64,000 bases of DNA, from positions 1 to 64,000 of the forward strand of contig DXZW01000013.1 of the NCBI GenBank assembly GCA_019419455.1, read 5' to 3'. This document shows positions 43,480 through 50,839 of this stretch, in pieces (the first letter of the stretch is position 1; every line of letters begins with the position of its first letter). The notes under the pieces are model-generated. The model ran no database searches. It was not told the DNA's origin and saw nothing but the letters and a program-made list of their open reading frames with translations. The position numbers and the translations under genes were made by a program. Source of the DNA: Collinsella sp. Its GTDB lineage: Bacteria > Actinomycetota > Coriobacteriia > Coriobacteriales > Coriobacteriaceae.

Positions 43480-43884
43480 ATGGCTATCGAGAAGACCTTC
43501 ATCATGATTAAGCCCGACGCGGTGCGCGATCGCAAGATCGGCGAGATCGTTGCTCGTATTGAGCGTAGCGGCCTTGTCATCGAGCGCATGGAGATGACCA
43601 CGCTCGAGCGCGCTACCGTCGAGGAGCACTACGCCCATCTGGCCGACAAGCCCTTCTTTGGCGGTCTCTGCGACTTTATGACGAGCGGTCCGGTCGTCAA
43701 GATGGTCGTTTCCGGTCTCTCCGCTGTTTCCAAGATGCGCACCCTTATGGGCGCTACCAACCCGCTTGATGCTGCGCCCGGCACCATTCGCGGCGACTTC
43801 GCTGTCGATGTCAACGCCAACGTGATCCACGGCTCCGACTGCCTGGAGAACGCCGAGATCGAGATCAAGCGCTTCTTTGGCTAA
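43480..43884 (+). CDS. ndk: Nucleoside diphosphate kinase
   Basis: Transfers the gamma-phosphate between nucleoside triphosphates through a phospho-His. The 134 residues contain the active-site NVIHGSDCLENA with the catalytic His, the N-terminal FIMIKPDAVRDRKIGEI and GATNPLDAAPGTIRGDF. Length is standard. GAAAGG lies upstream of ATG 43480; a longer in-frame start at 43438 adds unrelated residues. Followed by a strong terminator. Confidence 0.97.
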   Translation: MAIEKTFIMIKPDAVRDRKIGEIVARIERSGLVIERMEMTTLERATVEEHYAHLADKPFFGGLCDFMTSGPVVKMVVSGLSAVSKMRTLMGATNPLDAAPGTIRGDFAVDVNANVIHGSDCLENAEIEIKRFFG

Positions 43885-43922
43885 ACCAGCTTTGACTCCT
43901 TAAAGCTGTTAGCGTGTGGCTT

Positions 43923-43957
43923 GGGCGCCGCGGAATTCCAACCGCGGCGCCCTTTTA
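43923..43957 (+). terminator. Intrinsic terminator after ndk
   Basis: A perfect eleven-base-pair GC stem (43923-43933 with 43942-43952) with an eight-base loop, followed by TTTTATT. Confidence 0.88.
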
Positions 43958-43995
43958 TTCCGGTAGATTTTTGGTAAACGCATAGAAAACTACTA

Positions 43996-44033
43996 AAGAG
44001 CCCCCGTCCGGATGTTTCTTCCGGGCGGGGGCT
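43996..44033 (-). terminator. Intrinsic terminator of rpiB
   Basis: On the minus strand a 14-base-pair stem (44033-44020 with 44012-43999) is followed by TTTAGTAG. Convergent with the ndk terminator. Confidence 0.75.
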
Positions 44034-44060
44034 GGCGCTAGCGTATGGCTTTGTAAGTCT

Positions 44061-44528
44061 TTAGGCCTCGTCGACGATCTTAAGGCCGCGCGTGTGGTCG
44101 ATCTCGTTGAGGAGGTTAACGCGACGCTCGTGACGGCCGCCCTCAAACTCGGCGTCGAGCCACTCGTCGACGATCATCTTGGCGAGCTCGGAGCCAACGA
44201 CGCGGGCGCCAAAGGCGAGCACGTTGGTGTTGTTGTGCATGCGCGAGAGCTTGGCGCTGAAGGGCTCGGAGCACACGACGGCGCGTACGCCCTCGACCTT
44301 GTTGGCAGCCAGGCTGATCCCGACGCCGGTGCCGCAGATCAGGATACCCAGGTCAACGTCGCCGTTGGCAACGGCCTTGCCCACTTTGTAACCGGCGATG
44401 GGGTAGTCGAAGCTCTCGGAGGTGTCGGTGCCATAGTTCACGACCTCGCAGCCGCGCTCCTTCAGGTGCTCGGAAATGATGTTCTTGAGCTCGACGGCGG
44501 CGTGGTCGTTACCGATACCGATCTTCAT
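44061..44528 (-). CDS. rpiB: Ribose 5-phosphate isomerase B
   Basis: Interconverts ribose 5-phosphate and ribulose 5-phosphate (pentose phosphate pathway). The 155 residues start MKIGIGNDHAAVELK, with DYPIAGYKVGKAV, the phosphate-binding LICGTGVGISLAANK carrying the catalytic-type Cys, HNNTNVLAFGARV and a C-terminal FEGGRHERRVNL. AGAGGAAC precedes the ATG at 44528 on the minus strand; the frame extends further upstream without family similarity. Confidence 0.94.
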   Translation of the reverse strand: MKIGIGNDHAAVELKNIISEHLKERGCEVVNYGTDTSESFDYPIAGYKVGKAVANGDVDLGILICGTGVGISLAANKVEGVRAVVCSEPFSAKLSRMHNNTNVLAFGARVVGSELAKMIVDEWLDAEFEGGRHERRVNLLNEIDHTRGLKIVDEA

Positions 44529-44610
44529 GGATGGTTCCTCTCTGGTCTGTGCGGCGCAAATGCTAAAGGTGTTTACCGCGTTCGACTGCATGATAGCGCG
44601 ACTTTTGCGT

Positions 44611-44629
44611 AAACGCTCGGGCGTTTTTT
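44611..44629 (+). terminator. Mini-terminator upstream of the cysteine desulfidase-like gene
   Basis: AAACGC and GCGTTT pair over six bases with a TCGG tetraloop (44611-44626), and the T run continues to 44629. It lies in the 271-base region between the divergent rpiB and 44800 genes and could be a leader terminator for the latter. Nothing else in that region is supported. Confidence 0.5.
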
Positions 44630-44799
44630 GGTCAAACGCTTTAGCAGGCAACAAGACTAGCTTTTCATGAATGAATGCCGTCAGATTGCGCTTGAACGCC
44701 GTCCGCCGGAACCGTGGTTGCGGTTTTTGATGCATTGTTATCAAATAAAGGAGCCAACTTTTTTGAGAGTCCAGCCCGTTATGCAAGCAGGAGATACCT

Positions 44800-46119
44800 A
44801 TGCCTACCGATTCCATCCGTGATGCCGCGTTTTGCGATGTTTTGAACCGCGAGCTTGTCTGTGCACTCGGCTGCACCGAGCCCATTGCCGTTGCCTATGC
44901 AGCGGCGCTGGCGAGCCAGACGCTCGGTTGCGAACCCGATCATATGGATGTTGCCTGCTCGGGCAACATTATCAAGAACGTTAAGAGCGTGACCGTGCCC
45001 AACTCGGGCGGTATGCACGGTATTGAAGCCGCGGCCGTGCTGGGTGCCGTGGGCGGCGACGCTAAGAGCGCGCTCGAGGTGCTCGAGAGCGTTAACGATG
45101 AAGACCGCGCTCGCGTGGCCGAGCTCCTCGCCGACGCTGGCTACTGCGATGTGTCGCTTGTCGAGGGTGTGCCCAACCTCTACATCAAGGTGACTGCGAC
45201 GGCCGGGGGCCATACCGCGGTCGTCGAGATTACCGATCACCACACTAATGTCACGTGCCATACGCTCGATGGTATTCCGGTATGCGGCAAGTCGGCGGGG
45301 GAGTGCGCCGCCTGCGCCGAGCGCGTGGTGGCCGAGCGTGCGGCAGATAACGCCGATACGCCCATGTCCATTGATTCCATCATCGACTTTATCGAGGACG
45401 GTGACATTGAGGGCGCCCGCGCTGCCGTTGAGCGTCAGATTGAGCTGAATGGCGCAATCAGTGCCGAGGGCCTTGCGCACGCTTGGGGCGCCGAGGTGGG
45501 TCGTACGCTGCTGGGTGCTCGTGCCGATGACGTCGCCTGCCGTGCCCGTGCCCGTGCGGCCGCCGGGTCCGACGCCCGCATGAACGGTTGCGCGCTGCCG
45601 GTCGCCATTGTGTGCGGCTCGGGCAATCAGGGCATTACCTGCGCACTGCCCGTCATGGAGTATGCCGAGTACCTGCGCTGCGACCACGAGCGTCTGGTGC
45701 GCGCCGTGATGCTGTCCGATCTTATCGCCGTGCATATCAAGAGCTATATTGGTGCGCTTTCGGCGTTTTGCGGTGCTATTTGCGCCGCGTGCGGCGCCGG
45801 CGCTGCGATTACCTGGCTGTGCGGTGGCACGCGCGAGCAGATTGGCGCGACGGTCTCGAATACGCTCGGTAACGTGGGCGGCATCGTGTGCGACGGCGCC
45901 AAGGCGAGCTGTGCCGCCAAGATCTCGGCTGCCGTCGATGCAGCGATTCTGGGCCATGATATGGCCATGCAGGGTCGCGGCTTCCGCGCCGGCGAGGGCC
46001 TGATCCAAGATACCGTTGAGCAGACAATCGCCAGTATGGGCTACGTAGGCCGTGTGGGCATGAAAGATACCGACGTCGAGATCCTCAACATTATGATCGG
46101 CAAAACACGGGTTTGCTAG
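44800..46119 (+). CDS. L-cysteine desulfidase/L-serine deaminase-like protein (UPF0597, CyuA/YhaM family)
   Basis: Member of the UPF0597 family, whose E. coli member CyuA degrades cysteine to pyruvate, ammonia and sulfide using an iron-sulfur cluster. The 439 residues contain ALGCTEPIAVAYAAA at the N-terminus, the GSGNQGITCALPV block, and conserved Cys residues in CGAICAACGAGAAI. CAGGAG precedes ATG 44800. Substrate (Cys or Ser) is not decided by the sequence. The stop codon lies inside a 16-base-pair hairpin. A TTG-initiated 19-residue ORF overlaps the start region but is not supported. Confidence 0.87.
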   Translation: MPTDSIRDAAFCDVLNRELVCALGCTEPIAVAYAAALASQTLGCEPDHMDVACSGNIIKNVKSVTVPNSGGMHGIEAAAVLGAVGGDAKSALEVLESVNDEDRARVAELLADAGYCDVSLVEGVPNLYIKVTATAGGHTAVVEITDHHTNVTCHTLDGIPVCGKSAGECAACAERVVAERAADNADTPMSIDSIIDFIEDGDIEGARAAVERQIELNGAISAEGLAHAWGAEVGRTLLGARADDVACRARARAAAGSDARMNGCALPVAIVCGSGNQGITCALPVMEYAEYLRCDHERLVRAVMLSDLIAVHIKSYIGALSAFCGAICAACGAGAAITWLCGGTREQIGATVSNTLGNVGGIVCDGAKASCAAKISAAVDAAILGHDMAMQGRGFRAGEGLIQDTVEQTIASMGYVGRVGMKDTDVEILNIMIGKTRVC

Positions 46120-46150
46120 CTACGCGGTTTTACCAAACCGCGTAGCTAGC
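46115..46150. repeat. Perfect 16-bp hairpin containing the stop codon
   Basis: Arms 46115-46130 and 46135-46150 are exact reverse complements with a TACC loop. The TAG stop of the preceding gene (46117-46119) lies inside the left arm. No U-tract follows. It abuts the structured element that begins at 46151. Confidence 0.85.
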
Positions 46151-46265
46151 CGACGCTGCAAACGTCCCTAAGCGGCAATCTGCCTTTCAATCGTCGGGCA
46201 TGGCCAGAAGGCCTATGCCCTCCTCTTTCAAGGCACATTGCTCGCTTAGGGGCGTTTTCGCTGAC
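46151..46265. repeat. Structured intergenic element, copy A
   Basis: Stem P1: 46161-46174 with 46243-46256 (14 pairs, one G-U). Then GCAA/TTGC (46175-46178 with 46238-46241), a 2x2 internal loop, TGCCTT/AAGGCA (46181-46186 with 46230-46235), and a terminal hairpin GGGCAT-GGCC-AGAA-GGCC-T-ATGCCC (46196-46220). The core matches copy B at 49254-49352 almost base for base, whereas P1 differs in sequence but stays paired. It lies between two convergent genes. Transcribed strand unknown. Confidence 0.8.
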
Positions 46266-46312
46266 TTATGCTCAACCTGCGGCGTTGTTTTATTTGGAGC
46301 GAGGGAGGGGTC

Positions 46313-47071
46313 CTATGACAGTTCGTCGGCTACTTGGTGTTCGTAGAAGGCTTCTACTACGGCGTTAAAGTCGCGGGCGAAGCCTTCCATGGTTCCGCGC
46401 CAGGTGACTCGGTTGGGCTTGCCCTGGCCTACATAGGCAGTCTGAATGCCGCAGGCGGGACTAGGGAAGTCGCGTTTGGGATCGTTGCCCACCATAAGGA
46501 CCTCGTGCGGCTCGAGCCCCATCACCTGAAGTTGCTCTAGATAGTAGGTGGCATCGGGCTTGCAGCGGGTGGTGTTACCCATGTGCGTGACGAGCTCAAA
46601 GGGGGCGTCGGCCAGGTCGCCCCAGCCCATGCGGCACTCGATGGCCCCCTGCGGAAAGCTGGGGTTGGTAAAGAGCGCGCAGCGCAGCCCTGCGTCCTGT
46701 ACGGCCTGGAGCGCGGCGTGCGCGCCCGGCATGGCGTGGGCGTTAATGACATTGTCGTTCTTGTACGGAAGAACTTCGCGGTCGTAGAAGGTAAACGCCT
46801 CGTAGATGAGGGGATCGGAGAGGCAGATGCCGCATCGGCGCTCGACCTCTTCTTGGTAAAACTCAAGATTGGTGCGGTTGTCCGTGCCGCTGCGGCGATT
46901 GGCGTTGAGGTCGACCAGGATGGTGCCAAGGCGTGCCATCGTGCCACCGCGGCTGCGTCGCCCGATATCCGAGAGCATCGACGAGACATCCTTAAAATAG
47001 CGAAGGATGAATGCGTTGAGGTTGATGCTAAGAAGCGTTTCGTCCATATCGAAAACGACTGCTTTGAGCAC
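46313..47071 (-). CDS. HAD family hydrolase
   Basis: Phosphatase-type HAD protein; substrate unknown. Motif I FDMDETLLS (residues 6-14), motif II LFTNPSFPQ, a Lys in the CKPDATYY segment, and motif IV MVGNDPKRDFPSPACGI. 252 residues with GTG 47071 as start, which has GAAAGGTG upstream on the minus strand; the frame is open to 47242 but the added part is not family-like. It is divergent from the S1 gene and convergent with the cysteine desulfidase-like gene. Confidence 0.88.
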   Translation of the reverse strand: MLKAVVFDMDETLLSINLNAFILRYFKDVSSMLSDIGRRSRGGTMARLGTILVDLNANRRSGTDNRTNLEFYQEEVERRCGICLSDPLIYEAFTFYDREVLPYKNDNVINAHAMPGAHAALQAVQDAGLRCALFTNPSFPQGAIECRMGWGDLADAPFELVTHMGNTTRCKPDATYYLEQLQVMGLEPHEVLMVGNDPKRDFPSPACGIQTAYVGQGKPNRVTWRGTMEGFARDFNAVVEAFYEHQVADELS

Positions 47072-47386
47072 GCGGGCACCTTTCTCGTAAATTTGATCTA
47101 GAGTCGTTGGCTCCGGATACTTTACCCCAAAGCCAAATGCCCGGCTGGTTATCGTCAAGTTGCGGAGACGTGTGTTCATAAGATTACGAAAAAGTCTCCA
47201 CACGAGTAAAAAATCGCAGTTCACGCTTGAAATCGAACTCATTTCCCCGTAACCTATACGAACGTGATTGCATAAGCGTCACATTAGTATCTGTCGGCTC
47301 CCGAGTGTTCCTAAACGTTGTGTGCTTGTCGCACCCTTCTGTAGGTCCTAGCAATCGGGGCCCCGTAGTTCGAAAGGGGTCCACCT

Positions 47387-48553
47387 TTGAGTGAGATTCA
47401 GAACTCGTCCATTTTCTCTCTTGACGATGTCAACGAGGAGGAGATGAACAACCTCATCGACGGTACGATTACCGACTTTGATGAGGGCGATCTCGTTAAC
47501 GGCACTGTCGTTAAGATCGAGCATGACGAGGTGCTCGTTGACATCGGATTCAAGTCCGAGGGCGTTATCCCGGTCCGCGAGCTGTCCATCCGCAAGGACG
47601 CTAACCCTGCAGACATCGTTGCACTCGGTGATCCCATCGAGGCTCTGGTTCTCCAGAAGGAGGACAAGGACGGTCGTCTGGTCCTGTCCAAGAAGCGTGC
47701 CGAGTACGAGCGTGCTTGGAACCGCATCGAGGAGAAGTTCAACTCCGGCGAGAACGTCGAGGGCGAGGTTATCGAGGTTGTCAAGGGCGGCCTGATCCTC
47801 GACATCGGCCTGCGTGGCTTCCTGCCCGCTTCCCTCGTCGACCTCCGTCGCGTCAAGGACCTCACCTCCTACATGGGCACCCGCATCGAGGCCCGCGTCA
47901 TCGAGATGGACCGCAACCGCAACAACGTCGTCCTCTCCCGTCGCGTCGTGCTCGAGGAGTCCCGTAAGGCCGAGCGCTCCGAGATCCTGTCCAAGCTCAA
48001 GTCTGGCATGCGTCTCCAGGGCACCGTTTCCTCCATCGTCGACTTCGGCGCCTTCGTCGACCTCGGCGGTATCGACGGCCTCATCCACATCTCCGAGCTC
48101 TCCTGGAACCACGTCAACCATCCTTCCGAGGTTGTCAAGGTCGGCCAGGAGGTCGAGGTCGAGGTTCTCGACGTCGATCTCAACCGCGAGCGCATCTCCC
48201 TGGGTCTCAAGCAGACCACCGAGGATCCGTGGCGCGCACTGGTCAAGAAGTACCCCGTCGGCGCTATCGTCGAGGGCACTGTGACCAAGCTTGTCCCGTT
48301 CGGCGCTTTCGTCGACCTGGGCGAGGGCATCGAGGGCCTGGTGCACATCTCCGAGATGGCCAACAAGCACGTCGATCAGCCTTCTCAGGTCACCCACGTG
48401 GGCGACAAGGTTCAGGTCAAGGTCATGGAGATCGACCTCGACCGTCGTCGTATCTCCCTGTCCATGAAGTCTGCTGCTGAGACTCTGGGCGTCGAGATCG
48501 AGGTTACCCCGCTGCCTTCCGAGAAGAAGGACGAGGAGACCGACGCCGAGTAA
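47387..48553 (+). CDS. rpsA: 30S ribosomal protein S1
   Basis: RNA-binding ribosomal protein assisting mRNA loading. Four S1 domains are visible in 388 residues: about 25-95 (GDLVNGTVVKIEHDEVLVDIG), 110-175 (weaker), 190-265 (RLQGTVSSIVDFGAFVDLGG) and 280-350 (VEGTVTKLVPFGAFVDLGEG); domains 3 and 4 have the standard GLVHISE-type motif. The start is TTG 47387 with AAAGGGG eight bases upstream. The length suits the shorter Gram-positive S1. Codon bias is strong, as in other highly expressed genes. Followed by a clear terminator. Confidence 0.95.
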   Translation: MSEIQNSSIFSLDDVNEEEMNNLIDGTITDFDEGDLVNGTVVKIEHDEVLVDIGFKSEGVIPVRELSIRKDANPADIVALGDPIEALVLQKEDKDGRLVLSKKRAEYERAWNRIEEKFNSGENVEGEVIEVVKGGLILDIGLRGFLPASLVDLRRVKDLTSYMGTRIEARVIEMDRNRNNVVLSRRVVLEESRKAERSEILSKLKSGMRLQGTVSSIVDFGAFVDLGGIDGLIHISELSWNHVNHPSEVVKVGQEVEVEVLDVDLNRERISLGLKQTTEDPWRALVKKYPVGAIVEGTVTKLVPFGAFVDLGEGIEGLVHISEMANKHVDQPSQVTHVGDKVQVKVMEIDLDRRRISLSMKSAAETLGVEIEVTPLPSEKKDEETDAE

Positions 48554-48577
48554 ATCGGTTTGACGATCACTTCTTTT

Positions 48578-48611
48578 AAGGGATCCGTCCGCAATGGACG
48601 GGTCCCTTTTT
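48578..48611 (+). terminator. Intrinsic terminator after rpsA
   Basis: A stem of about 13 pairs with one mismatch (48578-48590 with 48596-48608), a GCAAT loop and a run of T. It ends the S1 transcript. Confidence 0.87.
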
Positions 48612-48671
48612 GCATTTGCTGCTGATGTGCGCGATACAACCCGGGCTGTCCACAGGCTATTGAGTTGTCGG

Positions 48672-48792
48672 TACATGAAAAAAGCCGATATCCCGCCTCG
48701 GGGAGGAGGCGGGAACGCACCGAGTAGACGGAGGGGTGCGGAGCGCGGTCGCGTCTCGACTGACGACGTTGCCCATCGACAGGACCATTGTA
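48672..48792 (-). ncRNA. Candidate small RNA between rpsA and rnpB (minus strand)
   Basis: On the minus strand TACAAT (48792-48787) could be a -10 box; about 105 bases follow with three potential hairpins, the last with arms CCCGCCTC/GAGGCGGG (48713-48706 with 48699-48692), and TTTTTT at 48683-48678. The T run is eight bases from the stem, so it is not a textbook terminator, and no good -35 box is present. No known RNA family was recognised. No other feature explains 48612-48861. Confidence 0.25.
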
Positions 48793-48845
48793 GCGCATGG
48801 CGGTTCTTGGTTTATCGTGTCGAGCGTTTGCGTTGTGCCATTGCC

Positions 48846-48867
48846 TGCGGTAACGGTGTGCTACACT
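48846..48867 (+). promoter_or_regulatory. Promoter of rnpB
   Basis: TACACT at 48862-48867 lies 11 bases before the first paired base of RNase P RNA; a poor TTGCC-type -35 element lies 15-16 bases upstream. Position relative to the RNA 5' end supports the -10 call. Confidence 0.5.
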
Positions 48868-48878
48868 CTTGCACTGCT

Positions 48879-49234
48879 GAGTGGGCCAGACGGTCGCGCG
48901 ATGTGCTGCTTGCGGTACGCGTGAGGAAAGTCCGGGCTCCAGAGGGCGGGATGCCGGCTAACGGCCGGGCGGAGTGATCCGACGGAAAGCGCCGCAGAAA
49001 AGAAGACTCCCACCTGCGCCGCAAGGCGTAAAGGGAAAAGCTGAAACGGTGGTGTAAGAGACCACCAGCGTCGTGGCAACACGGCGGCTTGGCAAGCCCC
49101 ATCCGGAGCAAGCGCGAATAGGAACGCTATGGGCCGGCCCGGTCCGCGTTCGGGTAGCGTGCGTGGAGCTGCATGGTAACGTGCAGACAAGATAAATGAC
49201 CGTTCACGACAGAACCCGGCTTATCGGCCCACTC
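48879..49234 (+). ncRNA. rnpB: RNase P RNA (bacterial class A)
   Basis: Catalytic RNA that matures tRNA 5' ends. The 5' end GAGTGGGCC pairs with the 3' end GGCCCACTC (P1), giving 356 bases. The universally conserved core GAGGAAAGTCCGGGCTCC occurs near the 5' end and its partner ACAGAACCCGGCTTAT near the 3' end, forming P4. The intermediate GGGCGGAGTGATCC and AGGGTGAAACGG-like parts are as expected for class A. It is followed directly by structured element copy B. Confidence 0.95.
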
Positions 49235-49242
49235 GGCACTTT

Positions 49243-49367
49243 GTTGACGCTGCGAACCCGTCAGCGCGGCAATCTGCCTTTCAAGCCTTCGGGCATGACC
49301 ATAAGGTCAATGCCCTCGTCTTTCAAGGCACCTTGCTCGCGCTGACGGGTTCTCGCTTTCGTTGACG
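49243..49367. repeat. Structured intergenic element, copy B
   Basis: Stem P1: 49254-49268 with 49338-49352, 15 perfect pairs of a sequence unrelated to P1 of copy A. The inner part has GCAA/TTGC, TGCCTT/AAGGCA (49275-49280 with 49325-49330) and the hairpin GGGCAT-GACC-ATAA-GGTC-A-ATGCCC (49291-49315). Relative to copy A one G-C pair of that hairpin has become A-T. The whole element is bracketed by direct repeats GTTGACG (49243-49249 and 49361-49367). It begins nine bases after rnpB. Confidence 0.8.
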
Positions 49368-49455
49368 GAATCATCGGCGTTGTCATTCTTTTTACTAGGG
49401 TTATCGTATTATTGAGGCTGTTTGTTGCCGCGCTTAGTTTTGTTGAGGGGCTTTG

Positions 49456-50091
49456 TTGGACAGCTATTTTACTCTGCAATCGAATATTGAGGTTTCGGGC
49501 GAGTTTGTGGACCGCAAGAGTCGGTTTATTGCCCAGCTGGTCCATATTGAGTCCGAGGACGAGGCGAATGCCTTTATCGAGATGGTTCGCAAGCGTCATT
49601 ACGACGCTCGACACAATGTTCCCGCGTGGATTTTGGTCGATGGACGCGAGCGCCAGAGCGATGATGGTGAGCCGAGCCGCACGAGCGGTATGCCGACACT
49701 CGAGGTGTTGCGCGGTGCGGAGCTCAAAAATGTTTGCTGCGTAGTGACACGCTATTTTGGTGGTACGTTGTTGGGGCCCGGTGGCTTGGTACGCGCCTAT
49801 ACCGCGGCGACGCAGGCGGCGGTGGCCGCGGCTCAGGAGGCCGGGCAGATCGTCGAGATGACGAGTGTCGTGCCTGTTGACGTGCATGTGGCCTATCCGC
49901 AGTATGAGCAGGTGCTTCGCTTGGCCCAGGATTCCGGTGCCAAGGTTTCGGATACCGAGTACGCGGATGCCGTGACGATTCATTTGGTGTTTAAGGCGGG
50001 GGAGCAGGAGCCGTTTTGCGTTAAGATGCGCGAGCTTATGGCGGGGCGCGAGGAGATTGAGGTCGGCGCTCCCGAATTTGCCGAGTTCTAA
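49456..50091 (+). CDS. YigZ/IMPACT family protein
   Basis: Protein of unknown molecular function with an N-terminal UPF0029 (Impact) domain and a C-terminal DUF1949 ferredoxin-like domain. Signatures: FVDRKSRFIAQL, DARHNVPAWIL, DDGEPSRTSGMP and RYFGGTLLGPGGLVRAY. Start TTG 49456 is favoured by GAGGGG five bases upstream; TTG 49453 is adjacent. 211 residues, standard for the family. The first methionine-type alternatives lie too far inside the conserved domain. Confidence 0.9.
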   Translation: MDSYFTLQSNIEVSGEFVDRKSRFIAQLVHIESEDEANAFIEMVRKRHYDARHNVPAWILVDGRERQSDDGEPSRTSGMPTLEVLRGAELKNVCCVVTRYFGGTLLGPGGLVRAYTAATQAAVAAAQEAGQIVEMTSVVPVDVHVAYPQYEQVLRLAQDSGAKVSDTEYADAVTIHLVFKAGEQEPFCVKMRELMAGREEIEVGAPEFAEF

Positions 50092-50093
50092 CG

Positions 50094-50145
50094 ACGACGG
50101 CCGGCGTGCTTTTGGATGAATCCCAAGCGCGCCGGCCGTCGTTTT
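50094..50145. terminator. Bidirectional terminator after yigZ
   Basis: A perfect 13-base-pair stem (50094-50106 with 50130-50142) is followed by TTTT on the plus strand. It separates the convergent yigZ and 50159 genes. Confidence 0.8.
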
Positions 50146-50158
50146 ATGTTGTCGCCGT

Positions 50159-50605
50159 TTACTCGGCGAGCTGCTTTAGCACATCGCAGGCGATGTCGAC
50201 GGCGTCGTCGATGCAGCCGGGGCAGCTGCGGAGCGGACCCTGGTCCGATCCGACGCCTTTGAGCGTGCCGCAGACGGTCGTGGTGTTCTTCTCGCCAAAG
50301 CGCTTGGCAATCTCGCGCGACAGCTTGTAGGTCTGGCCCTTGGTCTTGGGGTTCTCCATACCGTCGCTCATCACAAAGCCCATGATGGCCACGGCGCCCG
50401 AGATGGCGCCGCAGGTCTCGGTCATGCCGCCCATGCCGGCGCCAAAGCCCTCGGTGAGGGTAAAGGCGATCTGGGGGTCGAGCCCCACAGCGGGCGCGAG
50501 CGTGCAAGCGACAGCCTGGGCGCAGTTAAAGCCGCGGGCGTGGTACTCGGCAGCCTGAGCCTGGCAGGCGGCAGTGTTGAGCTGGGTGGTATTGATCTGC
50601 TTCAT
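50159..50605 (-). CDS. C_GCAxxG_C_C family protein
   Basis: Member of the C_GCAxxG_C_C family of putative redox-active proteins. The 148 residues show the expected Cys pattern: Asn-Cys-Ala-Gln (NCAQAVACTL), then ETCGAISGAVAIMG, and a C-terminal CGTLKG with CPGC. Function is unknown; disulfide or metal-binding chemistry is inferred from the Cys conservation. The start at 50605 has AAGGAG upstream on the minus strand; in-frame ATG 50623 is an alternative. Confidence 0.87.
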   Translation of the reverse strand: MKQINTTQLNTAACQAQAAEYHARGFNCAQAVACTLAPAVGLDPQIAFTLTEGFGAGMGGMTETCGAISGAVAIMGFVMSDGMENPKTKGQTYKLSREIAKRFGEKNTTTVCGTLKGVGSDQGPLRSCPGCIDDAVDIACDVLKQLAE

Positions 50606-50711
50606 CGTTGTCTCCTTGTTCATGGTGTACCCGCCTATGGTACCCTTGCCGGCGCATTCGCTTATCGAGACCGCAGTGCATATCTCATTGTTTTTCGCCA
50701 TCGAACACTTT

Positions 50712-50751
50712 CTTAAGATTTAGGACAAATAAACCTGATTAATTTGTCCCA
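50712..50751. repeat. 40-base palindromic repeat, copy 2
   Basis: Same plan as the copy at 38239: CTTAAGATTT, AGGACAAAT (50722-50730) pairing with ATTTGTCCC (50742-50750), and CTGATTAATTTGTCCC in common. It lies between divergent genes, unlike copy 1. Confidence 0.75.
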
Positions 50752-50839
50752 TAACCTATCGGCGGGATGGGTTGAGAGGGGTGCGGGGTAGCGGTATCGT
50801 GAACCGAATAAAAACAAAACCCAAGTAAGGGAGTTGGAT

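Noticed and set aside
44763..44822. TTG-initiated 19-residue ORF overlapping the start of the cysteine desulfidase-like gene
   Set aside because: Although AAAGGAG lies upstream, the gene has its own ribosome binding site and the overlap in another frame makes this likely to be chance.
48612..48861. 6S RNA or SRP RNA next to rnpB
   Set aside because: Conserved segments of either RNA were not recognised on either strand.
46313..49983. Minus-strand reading of structured elements A and B as a coding repeat (for example EQGALKDEG in copy B)
   Set aside because: In copy A the same frame is interrupted by a stop, and the base changes preserve pairing rather than codons.
50706..50839. Possible SAM riboswitch or T-box before the O-acetylhomoserine sulfhydrylase gene
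   Set aside because: Neither the SAM riboswitch core nor the T-box sequence is present; only the 40-base palindromic repeat was seen.
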